DNA from: Thermopolyspora sp040678635
GTDB lineage: Bacteria > Actinomycetota > Actinomycetes > Streptosporangiales > Streptosporangiaceae
Length of the DNA stretch: 64,000 nt
Assembly (NCBI RefSeq): GCF_040678635.1
Contig: NZ_JBFATZ010000006.1
Location: forward strand, 186,001-250,000
Direction of reading: 5' to 3'
Below, piece after piece: positions 24,198 through 32,169 of this stretch (the stretch's first letter is position 1; the number at the start of each line of letters is the position of its first letter). A program made the position numbers and the translations under genes. The notes under the pieces are model-generated. The model ran no database searches and was not told the DNA's origin. It saw nothing but the letters and a program-made list of their open reading frames with translations.

Positions 24198-24415
24198 GGC
24201 GATTCCCTCCGTGTGCGTTCCGGCCGGGGCATCCATGCGACCGTTCCCGGGGACGGCGACCAGGACGGGACCGCGGGCGCGGGCGGCGATGCCCTTTTCA
24301 ACGCCTTTTCCCCCACAGTGCCGCGATGCAACGTGCCGGGCCGAGGGAGAAGGTCCCGAAACGGGGAGTCTTTGGCCCCCGCCCGGCGGCCGTGGACGGC
24401 CTGCCGGGCGGGCCG

Positions 24416-25402
24416 TCAGAGGCCGGGCCCGGTGAGGCGGCGGTCCCCCTTGGTGGTCAGGACGAAGACCTGCCAGTTGTAGTAGGCGTAGAAGTTGCGG
24501 CGGTCGCGCATCATCTGGCGCGCGTGCGTCCAGACGGCGTTGACGTACCGGTTGGAGTGGTTGTAGGCGAACAGCGCCTTCTTGTAGTCGCGCGGCGTGC
24601 CCGAGGCCTTCAGGTAGTTCGCCGCCCCCATGATCGCGTCGCCGGTGTCGTGCACGTTTCCGCCCATGCCGTACGCGGCCCAGGTGCGGGGCATGAACTG
24701 CATCGGCCCCAGCGCGCCGGTGTGGCTGGGCGAGCGGACGCGGCCGAACTTCGTCTCGGAGAACATCACCGCCGCCAGCACCTCCCAGTCCACGCCGAAC
24801 CTGCGCTCGGCGCGCCGGAAGTGCTTCAGCAGCACGTCGGCGGGCTCGGGCTCGCGCACCTTGAACCTGACCGGCCCGCTGATCGGCCGCGTCAGGGCGA
24901 ACAGGTCGCGTAACGCGGCGACCTCGGCCCGGACGTCGCGGGCGAGCCGGGACGGCAGCCGGTCGGTCACCCGCGCGGAGAGCCCGGGGTCGCGGGCGAG
25001 ATGACGGTAGATCCGCTGCTGGTAGAGGGCGTGCAGCACCACCGGCTCGGGCGGCCTCCCCTTGCCCGGGTCCCCGTCGCGCACCCACGCGTCGATGGCC
25101 GCGCGCAGCTCCGTCTCGTTCCGGGCCAGCGTGCGCGCCAGCGCGGCGGCCGAGCCGGGAATCGGCTGGTCCGGCCGGGGCGCCTCCGCCGCCGCCCGCG
25201 TACCCGATCCCGCCGCCTGCGCGGACGGCGCCGCGCCCCGCTCCCCCGCCCGCGCGCCCTCGGCGTAGCCCGTACCGCCACACGCCCCCACGCCGGCGGC
25301 GAGGGCGACGGCGAGCACCACGGCGAGCCGCCTGTCGCGCACGATGCCACGCGCGTCACGGTCGCCTCGCGACCGCCCGTGTTGCCAAGGCCGAGTCCAC
25401 AT
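24416..25402 (-). CDS. Lytic transglycosylase lipoprotein
   Basis: 328 aa. Lipoprotein signal peptide with lipobox GVGAC (Cys41), an Ala/Gly/Pro-rich linker, a helical region, then a lytic transglycosylase domain: FGVDWEVLAAVMFSETKFGR (catalytic Glu in SETKFG), TGALGPMQFMPRTWAAYG and NYLKASGTPRDYKKALFAYN. It would cleave peptidoglycan at the outer face of the membrane. ATG at 25402 is taken; an upstream in-frame Met adds residues without a better ribosome binding site. Confidence 0.85.
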   Translation of the reverse strand: MWTRPWQHGRSRGDRDARGIVRDRRLAVVLAVALAAGVGACGGTGYAEGARAGERGAAPSAQAAGSGTRAAAEAPRPDQPIPGSAAALARTLARNETELRAAIDAWVRDGDPGKGRPPEPVVLHALYQQRIYRHLARDPGLSARVTDRLPSRLARDVRAEVAALRDLFALTRPISGPVRFKVREPEPADVLLKHFRRAERRFGVDWEVLAAVMFSETKFGRVRSPSHTGALGPMQFMPRTWAAYGMGGNVHDTGDAIMGAANYLKASGTPRDYKKALFAYNHSNRYVNAVWTHARQMMRDRRNFYAYYNWQVFVLTTKGDRRLTGPGL

Positions 25403-25461
25403 GGCATCCCAACCTAGCGACGGCACGCGTTTCGCGCGGGGAGACACAACCAATCGGTGGT

Positions 25462-26280
25462 CTAGTCGTTTCCCGGCCGGGGGGAGACGGCGCGAAGGAG
25501 TCCGTCGAGGGCCTGGTTGAACTCCGCGGGACGCTCCAGGTTGGGCATGTGAGCGGCGTTCTCGATGATGGTGAGGGTGGAGCCGGGGATCAGATCGTGC
25601 ATGAGCCGGGCGTCGGCGACGGGGGTGTATTCGTCGTCGGCGCCCACAACGATCAAGGTGGGCACGCGGATCCGGGCGAGCGTCTCGGTGTAGTCGGGGC
25701 GCAGGCCGCGGCCGCGCAGGGCGGCGGCGGCGCCTTCGGGGGCGGTCGCGCACATCATCGTGAGCACGTGGTCGGCCACGGCGGGGAGGCGTTCGACGGT
25801 GGCGGGGCTGATCATCTTGGGCAGGACCTCGTGCGCGTACGGCTTCATGCCCTCGCGGAGCAGGCGCTCGGCCATGGCGTCACGGGCACGCCTGCCCTCG
25901 TCGGTGTCGGCGCGGTGCGTGGTGTCGGCGAGGAGCAGGCCGCGCACGCGGCCGGGGAACAGGCGGCAGAACTCCATGACGATCTGGCCGCCCATGGACA
26001 GGCCGCCGAGGACGCAGCCGTCCACGGCCAGGTGGTCGAGCAGGGCGGCGATGTCGCGGGCGAAGGCATCCAGCCGGGTGATGCCGGGGACCACGGTGCT
26101 CTCGCCGTATCCGCGCAGGTCGAGGGCGATCACGCGCCTGCCGTACCGGCGGAGGTGGTCGATTTGGGGGCGCCACATGGATCGGTCGAAGGGCGTGCCG
26201 TGGACGAGCACCACCGGAGGCTCCCCGGTGCCGTGGTCGTCGTAGCCGATGGCGACCTGACCATTGGCGAAAACGCTCAT
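25462..26280 (-). CDS. Alpha/beta hydrolase
   Basis: 272 aa. Catalytic triad candidates: Ser in GGLSMGGQIV, Asp in VVGADDEYTP, His in NAAHMPNLE; oxyanion loop LVHGTPFDRSMW. It resembles the 3-oxoadipate enol-lactonase/haloperoxidase-like branch, but the substrate cannot be assigned. ATG at 26280 follows GAAGGGA. Divergent from a MocR-type regulator across about 100 bp carrying GTGCAAT repeats, so it is the likely target of that regulator. Confidence 0.85.
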   Translation of the reverse strand: MSVFANGQVAIGYDDHGTGEPPVVLVHGTPFDRSMWRPQIDHLRRYGRRVIALDLRGYGESTVVPGITRLDAFARDIAALLDHLAVDGCVLGGLSMGGQIVMEFCRLFPGRVRGLLLADTTHRADTDEGRRARDAMAERLLREGMKPYAHEVLPKMISPATVERLPAVADHVLTMMCATAPEGAAAALRGRGLRPDYTETLARIRVPTLIVVGADDEYTPVADARLMHDLIPGSTLTIIENAAHMPNLERPAEFNQALDGLLRAVSPRPGND

Positions 26281-26326
26281 AGCCACACATCCCTTCAAGA
26301 GCCGCTTGACTTCTCGATGCTATTGA

Positions 26327-26369
26327 GTGCAATAATTCGGTGCAATAGTTAAATTGCTCTCGGTGCAAT
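26327..26369. promoter_or_regulatory. GTGCAAT box array between the hydrolase and MocR genes
   Basis: GTGCAATA occurs at 26327-26334 and 26340-26347 (13 bp apart) and GTGCAAT at 26363-26369; an inverted ATTGC lies at 26353-26357. The boxes sit in an AT-rich patch of the divergent promoter region, directly upstream of the MocR start. MocR/PdxR regulators typically bind direct repeats in such regions. Confidence 0.65.
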
Positions 26370-26383
26370 GTGGAGAGTGCTTC

Positions 26384-27706
26384 ATGGACGACTATCGGCT
26401 CATCGCCGACCAGGTGGCGGCGCGGATCGCCGACGGACGCCTGCGGCCCGGCGACCGTTTGCCGCCGCAGCGCCGGTTCGCCCGTGAGCACGGCATCGCC
26501 GTCTCGACCGCCGCCCGCGTGTACGGCGAACTGATCCGGCGCGGCCTCGCCGTCGGCGAGGTGGGACGGGGCACGTTCGTGCGCGCGGCCACGGCGGACG
26601 GCCATGTTCCCACCGAGCCGGCGCGCGTCCCCGTGGACCTTGAGATCAACTTCCCGCTCGTGCCCGAGCAGGCGGCGCTGCTGGCCGAGAGCCTCGCCGG
26701 CATGCTGCGCCCCGACGTGCTGGCGGCGACGCTGCCCCCGACCGGCGCGTCGGGCACGACCGCGGCCCGCGAGGCCGCCGCGGCGTTGCTCTCGCGGCCC
26801 GGATGGACGCCCGCCCCCGCCCGCGTCCTGTTCGCGGGCAACGGCAGGCAGGCGATCGCCGCCGCGCTCGTGGCCCTGACCTCGCCGGGCGACCGGATCG
26901 GCGTCGAGGAGCTCACCTACCCGATCGTCAAGGGCATCGCCGCCCGCCTCGGCGTCACGCTCGTGCCCCTGGCCGTGGACGAGCACGGTCTCATCCCCGC
27001 CGCGATCCGCGCCGCCGGGCCGCTGCGCGCCCTCTACGTGCAGCCGACGCTGCACAACCCGCTCGGCGTCACCATGCCCGACCGGCGGCGCGCCGAGATC
27101 GCCGCCATCCTCAACGATCTGGACATGCACGCGGTCGAGGACGGCATCTACACGTTCCTGTACGAGGACCCCACGCCGCTGGCCGCGTACGCCCCCGACC
27201 GCGTCATCTACGCCGACAGCCTGTCCAAACGCGTGGCCCCCGGCCTCACCGCCGGCTTCCTGGTGACCCCGCCCGCGCTGACCGACCGCGTCGCCGCCGC
27301 CCTGCGCTCGGGCGGCTGGACCGCCCAGCACTTCGCGCTCGCCGCGGCCACCCGCTGGCTCACCGACGGCACCGTCGCCAGGCTGGGCGACCTCAAGCGC
27401 CGCGACGCGGCCGAACGGCAGCGCATCCTGCGCGAACGACTGGACGGCTTCTCCCTGCAGGCCGATCCGCGCGCCTACCACTGCTGGTGGCGCCTGCCCA
27501 AACCCTGGCGCGCCGACACCTTCGTGGCCGCCGCCGCCCGGCGCGGCATCGCCGTGACCCCCGGCGCCGCGTTCGCGACCACCCCGGGCCAGTCCCCCAA
27601 CGCCGTCCGCCTGGCCCTGGCGCCCCGGCTGGAACTGCTCGCCCCGGCCCTGGAAACCCTCGCCGCCCTGGCCGCCACCGCCCCCGAGGACACGGAGATC
27701 CACTGA
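26384..27706 (+). CDS. MocR-family (GntR HTH + aminotransferase-like) transcriptional regulator
   Basis: 440 aa. A GntR winged helix occupies residues 1-75 (LIADQVAARIADGRLRPGDR; PPQRRFAREHGIAVSTAARV; GRGTFV). A type I aminotransferase-like domain follows, with the PLP-lysine region YADSLSKRVAPGLTAGFL and YVQPTLHNPLGVTM. MocR proteins use PLP or a PLP-aldimine as effector. ATG at 26384 has GGAGAG upstream. The GTGCAAT boxes just upstream suggest autoregulation and control of the divergent hydrolase. Confidence 0.9.
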   Translation: MDDYRLIADQVAARIADGRLRPGDRLPPQRRFAREHGIAVSTAARVYGELIRRGLAVGEVGRGTFVRAATADGHVPTEPARVPVDLEINFPLVPEQAALLAESLAGMLRPDVLAATLPPTGASGTTAAREAAAALLSRPGWTPAPARVLFAGNGRQAIAAALVALTSPGDRIGVEELTYPIVKGIAARLGVTLVPLAVDEHGLIPAAIRAAGPLRALYVQPTLHNPLGVTMPDRRRAEIAAILNDLDMHAVEDGIYTFLYEDPTPLAAYAPDRVIYADSLSKRVAPGLTAGFLVTPPALTDRVAAALRSGGWTAQHFALAAATRWLTDGTVARLGDLKRRDAAERQRILRERLDGFSLQADPRAYHCWWRLPKPWRADTFVAAAARRGIAVTPGAAFATTPGQSPNAVRLALAPRLELLAPALETLAALAATAPEDTEIH

Positions 27707-27778
27707 TCCACTGACCCATCGACGGCGTCGGGCGGTCGTGGGTGTCAGACGGTCGTGGGCGTCAGGCGGGGGGCCGCG

Positions 27779-28444
27779 TCAACGGCGACCGGGGCGGGGG
27801 GCGGCCGTGCCCGCGGGCGTGCGGCGGAGCAGGCGCCTGACCTCGTCGTCGGTGGTCGGGGCGAAGTCCTCGTACCAGGCGCCGATGGCGTAGAGGTCGA
27901 TCGGGGTCTCCAGGCAGATGACCTGATCGGCGACGCGGCCCAGTTCGGCGACGATGTCCGGGGAGCCCACCGGAACGGCGAGGATCACGCGGTCCGCGCC
28001 GCGGGCGCGGGCGACCTGGCAGGCGGCGCGGGCGGTGCCGCCGGTGGCCACGCCGTCGTCGACGACGATGACCACGCGGCCGTCGAGCGGCGTCGCGGGG
28101 CGGTCGCCGCGCAGCCCGGAGGCGCGGTCCTCCACTTCGGCGCGCTCGCGGCGCTCCACCTCGTCCATCTGGGCCTGGGTGAGCGCGGACAGGCGGACGA
28201 TGTCGGGGTTGAGCACGCGTACGCCGCCCTCGCCGACGGCGCCGTACCCGAGTTCCGGCTGGTACGGCACGCCCAGCTTGCGCACCACGATCACGTCGAG
28301 CGGCGCGCCGAGGGCGTGCGCGACCTCGGAGGCGACCGGCACTCCGCCGCGCGGCAGGCCCACCACGACGACGTTCTCGGCGTCGACCTCCGATCGCACC
28401 CGCTCGGCCAGCCGCCGCCCGGCGTCCACACGATCCGCGAACAT
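27779..28444 (-). CDS. Phosphoribosyltransferase family protein
   Basis: 221 aa with the type I PRTase PRPP loop VVIVVDDGVATGGTARAA and an N-terminal VVVVGLPRGGVPVASEVAHAL. Proteins of this length and layout are common in actinobacteria, often near stress genes, and are mostly uncharacterised; a role in nucleotide salvage is not established. ATG at 28444 follows GGGGG. Downstream of pta on the same strand, about 180 bp away. Confidence 0.8.
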   Translation of the reverse strand: MFADRVDAGRRLAERVRSEVDAENVVVVGLPRGGVPVASEVAHALGAPLDVIVVRKLGVPYQPELGYGAVGEGGVRVLNPDIVRLSALTQAQMDEVERRERAEVEDRASGLRGDRPATPLDGRVVIVVDDGVATGGTARAACQVARARGADRVILAVPVGSPDIVAELGRVADQVICLETPIDLYAIGAWYEDFAPTTDDEVRRLLRRTPAGTAAPRPGRR

Positions 28445-28622
28445 CACTGCACCCCCGTGCGGTCGGCGAACCCGGCCGGGCCGTCGCAGCCGATACTCCC
28501 CCCGCCGACCTCCCTTCATCGTCCGCACGGCGGGCCGCGGACGGGCAGGGCCGAACGGGCGACCCGATAGGGCCGAAGGTCCCGGCCCGCGCCCGTGCGA
28601 CGTCGTGGGGGGCCGTGGTGGT

Positions 28623-30692
28623 TCAGTCGAGCGGGCCCGTCGCCGCGGCCCGCCCGGCGTGGTTCGGCTCGTCGACGACCTGGGCGGCGGTGACGGCGAC
28701 GGTGGTGACGATGTCCTTGACGGTGGCGCCGCGGGACAGGTCGTTGACGGGCTTGCGCAGGCCCTGCAGCACCGGGCCGACGGCGACGGCGTTCGCGCTG
28801 CGCTGGACGCCCTTGTAGAGGATGTTGCCGGTGTTGAGGTCGGGCACGATGAGGACGGTGGCGCGGCCCGCGACGTCGCTGCCGGGGAGCTTGGTCCGCG
28901 CGACCGTGGGATCGATGGCGGCGTCGTACTGGATGGGCCCGGCGACGGGCAGGTCGGGGCGGCGTTCGCGGACGAGTTCGGTGGCGACGCGCACCTTCTC
29001 CACGTCGGCGCCGGCGCCGGAGGTGCCGGTGGAGTACGACAGCATGGCGATCCTGGGTTCGATGCCGAACTGCTCGGCGGTGTGCGCCGAGGAGATGGCG
29101 ATCTGGGCGAGCTGCTCGGCGGTCGGGTCGGGCACCACCGCGCAGTCGCCGTACACGAGCACCCGGTCGGCGAGGCACATGAAGAACACGCTGGACACCA
29201 GGCCGAGGCGGAGGATCTCGAACGCGGGCCTGATGGTGTGGGCGGTGGTGTGGGCCGCGCCGGAGACCATGCCGTCGGCCATGCCGGTCTGCACCATCAG
29301 CGTGCCGAAGTAGGACACGTCGGTCACCGTGTCGCGGGCGAGCTCGATGGTCATGCCCCGGTGGGCGCGCAGCCGCGCGTACTCCCGGGCGAAGCGTTCG
29401 CGCAGTTCGGGGTCGAACGGGTCGAGGACGGCGGCCCGGTCGACGGACAGGCCGAGCTGGGCGGCCTTGGCGCGGATGCGCTCCTCGTCGCCGAGCAGGG
29501 TCAGGTCGGCGACGTCGCGGCGCAGCAGCACGTCGGCGGCGCGCAGGATGCGCGGCTCCTCGCCCTCGGGCAGCACGATGTGCCTGCGGCGGGCCCGCGC
29601 CCGGTCGAGCAGCTCGTACTCGAACATCAGCGGGGTGACGGCGACGGCCCGGGTGATGGCGAGCCGCTCCAGCAGCAGCTCGACGTCGACGTGCTCGGCG
29701 AACAGGCGCAGCGCGATGTCCACCTTGCCGCCGGCCTCGGGGGTGAAGCGGCCCTCGACCTCCGACAGCAGGGTCGCGGTCTCGAAGGTGTCCCGTTCGG
29801 TGCAGATCACCGGGACGGGGATGCTCATGCTGCGCAGCAGCCGCTCGACCGGCGGCGCCAGGTGCCGACCGCCGGTCATGACGATCGACGACAGGCTGGG
29901 GAAGCCGGTGGCGGTGTGCGCGGCGACCAGGCCGGGCAGCAGGGCGGCGGCCCGGTCCGACGGGATGATCACGGTGGCGCCCTCGACGAGGCGGTCCAGG
30001 ATGGTGGGCAGCGACATCGCGCCCACCATGAGCGCGCCCGCCTCCCGGCCCAGCCCGTGCTCGTCGCCGAGGAACAGCTCGCCGTCGCAGGCGTCGGCGA
30101 GGTCGGCGACGGTGGGGGCGCGCAGCGCGGCCGACTCGGGCAGCACGAACACCGGCGTGTCGTGCGCGATGGCGATCGTGCCGGTGGTGCGGGTGACGAT
30201 GACGGCCAGCGCCTTGGCGTGGTGCTGGGCCAGCTCCTTGGACGTCAGCTCGACGGCGGCGGCGATCTGCGTGGCCGTACGGGCGAGGCCGCTGACCACG
30301 TTCAGCACCGGCGTGCCGAGGTCGGCGGCGAGCCGGGCGTTGAACTCGAACTCGGTCGGGGCGCCCACGTCGGTGTAGTCGCTGCCGACGACCACGACGG
30401 CGTCGCAGCGGGCCGCGAGCGTCCGGTAGCGCGCGATGATCTCGCCGACGGCCCGTTCGCCGTCCTCGTGCACGTCGTCGTAGGTGGCCCCGACGCACAT
30501 CTCGTACGGCAGGTCCAGCCCGAACCTGGCCCGGACGGTGTTCACCAGGCCGTCCTGCCGCCCGGCGCGCACCACGGGGCGGAACAGCCCGACGTTGCCC
30601 ACCTTGCGCGACAGGGCCTCCACCATGCCCAGGGCGACGACGCCCTTGTTGCTCCCGGCCTCACCCGCGGCGACATACACAGCACGTGTCAT
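28623..30692 (-). CDS. pta: Phosphate acetyltransferase (long form)
   Basis: 689 aa. The N-terminal P-loop-like domain (VYVAAGEAGSNKGVVALGM), a central DRTGG domain and the C-terminal PTA catalytic domain are present (RRHIVLPEGEEPRILRAADV; YFGTLMVQTGMADGMVSGA; MLSYSTGTSGAGADVEKV; GPIQYDAAIDPTVA). The enzyme interconverts acetyl-CoA and acetyl phosphate. The acetate kinase gene that usually follows is absent here. ATG at 30692. Confidence 0.95.
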   Translation of the reverse strand: MTRAVYVAAGEAGSNKGVVALGMVEALSRKVGNVGLFRPVVRAGRQDGLVNTVRARFGLDLPYEMCVGATYDDVHEDGERAVGEIIARYRTLAARCDAVVVVGSDYTDVGAPTEFEFNARLAADLGTPVLNVVSGLARTATQIAAAVELTSKELAQHHAKALAVIVTRTTGTIAIAHDTPVFVLPESAALRAPTVADLADACDGELFLGDEHGLGREAGALMVGAMSLPTILDRLVEGATVIIPSDRAAALLPGLVAAHTATGFPSLSSIVMTGGRHLAPPVERLLRSMSIPVPVICTERDTFETATLLSEVEGRFTPEAGGKVDIALRLFAEHVDVELLLERLAITRAVAVTPLMFEYELLDRARARRRHIVLPEGEEPRILRAADVLLRRDVADLTLLGDEERIRAKAAQLGLSVDRAAVLDPFDPELRERFAREYARLRAHRGMTIELARDTVTDVSYFGTLMVQTGMADGMVSGAAHTTAHTIRPAFEILRLGLVSSVFFMCLADRVLVYGDCAVVPDPTAEQLAQIAISSAHTAEQFGIEPRIAMLSYSTGTSGAGADVEKVRVATELVRERRPDLPVAGPIQYDAAIDPTVARTKLPGSDVAGRATVLIVPDLNTGNILYKGVQRSANAVAVGPVLQGLRKPVNDLSRGATVKDIVTTVAVTAAQVVDEPNHAGRAAATGPLD

Positions 30693-30824
30693 GCCCCAAT
30701 TGTCAACCGATACCGGGACGATCAGGGCGTATCGGGCCGGTTAGCCGTGGTGATCCGTGCCACGAATGGGACGGCCCGCCGACCGTCCGCGCGAGGGCGG
30801 GCGGGGGCGGGCCGTACCGGCGGA

Positions 30825-31643
30825 TCAGGCGCGGGAGGCGGCCTCCTCCAGGCCGCGGCGCACCAGGACGCGGGCGAGCTGGGCCCGGTAGGCGGCGCTC
30901 GCGTGCACGTCCGAGGCCGGGCTGAGGCCCTCGGCGGCGTGCTCGGCGGCGTCGCGGGCCGACGCCCCGCCGGCGAGGGCCTCCTCGACGGCGGTGGCCC
31001 GGACCGGCTTCTGGTCCATGTTCACCAGGCCGACCTTGCCGCCCTGGACGGCCACGCCGACGATCGCCCAGTCGATGGCCCGCTTGGTGAACTTCTGGAA
31101 CGACCACCCGGCCGAGGCCGGCTTCGGCAGCCGGATCTCGGTGAGCAGCTCGTCGGGCTCCAGCGCGGACTCGAACAGGCCGCGGAAGAACTCGGTGGCC
31201 GGGATCTCCCGGGTGCCGGACGGGCCGCGCGCCACCAGCGTGCCGTCCAGGGCGAGCACGACGGCGGGCAGGTCGGAGGCCGGGTCGGAGTGGGCGAGCG
31301 AGCCGCCGATGGTGCCGCGGTGCCGTACCTGGGGGTCGCCGACGGTGCCGGCCGCGTGCGCGAGCAGCGGCAGCTCGGCGGCGAGCAGCTCGGAGTGCTC
31401 CAGGTCGTGGTGGCGGGTGAGCGCGCCGACGGCGATGTGGTCGCCCTCGTCGCGGATGTAGGACAGCTCGCGCAGCCTGCTGACGTCGACGAGCACCTCG
31501 GGCGCGGCGAGGCGCAGCTTCATCAGCGGCAGCAGGGAGTGGCCGCCCGCCAGGAACTTGGCCTCGTCGCCGTACTGCCCGGCGAGTTCGATGGCCTCGT
31601 CCGCCGACTCGGCCCGCCGGTAGGAGAAGGATGCGGGGATCAC
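30825..31643 (-). CDS. Molybdenum hydroxylase FAD-binding subunit (CoxM/XdhB type)
   Basis: 272 aa. FAD-binding signatures of the CO/xanthine dehydrogenase medium subunit: AKFLAGGHSLLPLMKLRLA near residue 28 and a second loop HRGTIGGSLAHSDPASDLPA near 108; length is typical. It passes electrons from the Fe-S subunit to an acceptor. GTG at 31643 follows AAAGG. Last gene of the L-S-M operon, 61 bp after the small subunit. Confidence 0.9.
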   Translation of the reverse strand: MIPASFSYRRAESADEAIELAGQYGDEAKFLAGGHSLLPLMKLRLAAPEVLVDVSRLRELSYIRDEGDHIAVGALTRHHDLEHSELLAAELPLLAHAAGTVGDPQVRHRGTIGGSLAHSDPASDLPAVVLALDGTLVARGPSGTREIPATEFFRGLFESALEPDELLTEIRLPKPASAGWSFQKFTKRAIDWAIVGVAVQGGKVGLVNMDQKPVRATAVEEALAGGASARDAAEHAAEGLSPASDVHASAAYRAQLARVLVRRGLEEAASRA

Positions 31644-31704
31644 GATGCCGCCTTTCCGGCTGTCGGTGAAGGTGAGTGAAGCAGCGAGATCGAGCCGACC
31701 GGTG

Positions 31705-32169
31705 TCACGCGGTCTCCTCGGCGGCGGCGAGCACCGCCTTGACGATGTTGTGGTAGCCGGTGCACCGGCACAGGTTGCCCTCCAGGCCGTTGCGGACCTG
31801 CTCCTCGGTGGGGTGCGGGTTCTCCTTCAGCAGGGAGATCGACGCCATCACCATGCCCGGGGTGCAGAAGCCGCACTGCAGGCCGTGCTCCTGGTGGAAG
31901 GCCCGCTGCACCGGGTGCATCTCGCCGTTCTCGCCGGCCAGGCCCTCCAGCGTGGTGACCTCGCGCCCGTCCGCCTGCGCGGCCAGCACGGTGCAGGACT
32001 TCACCGACTCGCCGTCGAGCAGGACGGTGCACGCCCCGCAGGAGGTGGTGTCGCAGCCGATGTTCGTCGCCGTGAGGTCGAGGACGTCGCGCAGGTAGTG
32101 CACCAGAAGCGTACGGTCCTCCACCTCGGCGGAGGTCTCGTTGCCGTTGACGGTGATCGTCAGCTTCAC
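31705..32169 (-). CDS. Molybdenum hydroxylase [2Fe-2S] subunit (CoxS type)
   Basis: 154 aa. Plant-type [2Fe-2S] ligands in GCDTTSCGACTVLLDG plus a further Cys in SCTVLA, and the second cluster in QCGFCTPGMVM and GNLCRCTGYHNIV. GTG at 32169 overlaps the large-subunit stop (GTGA), so the two are coupled. It wires the molybdenum site to the FAD subunit. Confidence 0.95.
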   Translation of the reverse strand: MKLTITVNGNETSAEVEDRTLLVHYLRDVLDLTATNIGCDTTSCGACTVLLDGESVKSCTVLAAQADGREVTTLEGLAGENGEMHPVQRAFHQEHGLQCGFCTPGMVMASISLLKENPHPTEEQVRNGLEGNLCRCTGYHNIVKAVLAAAEETA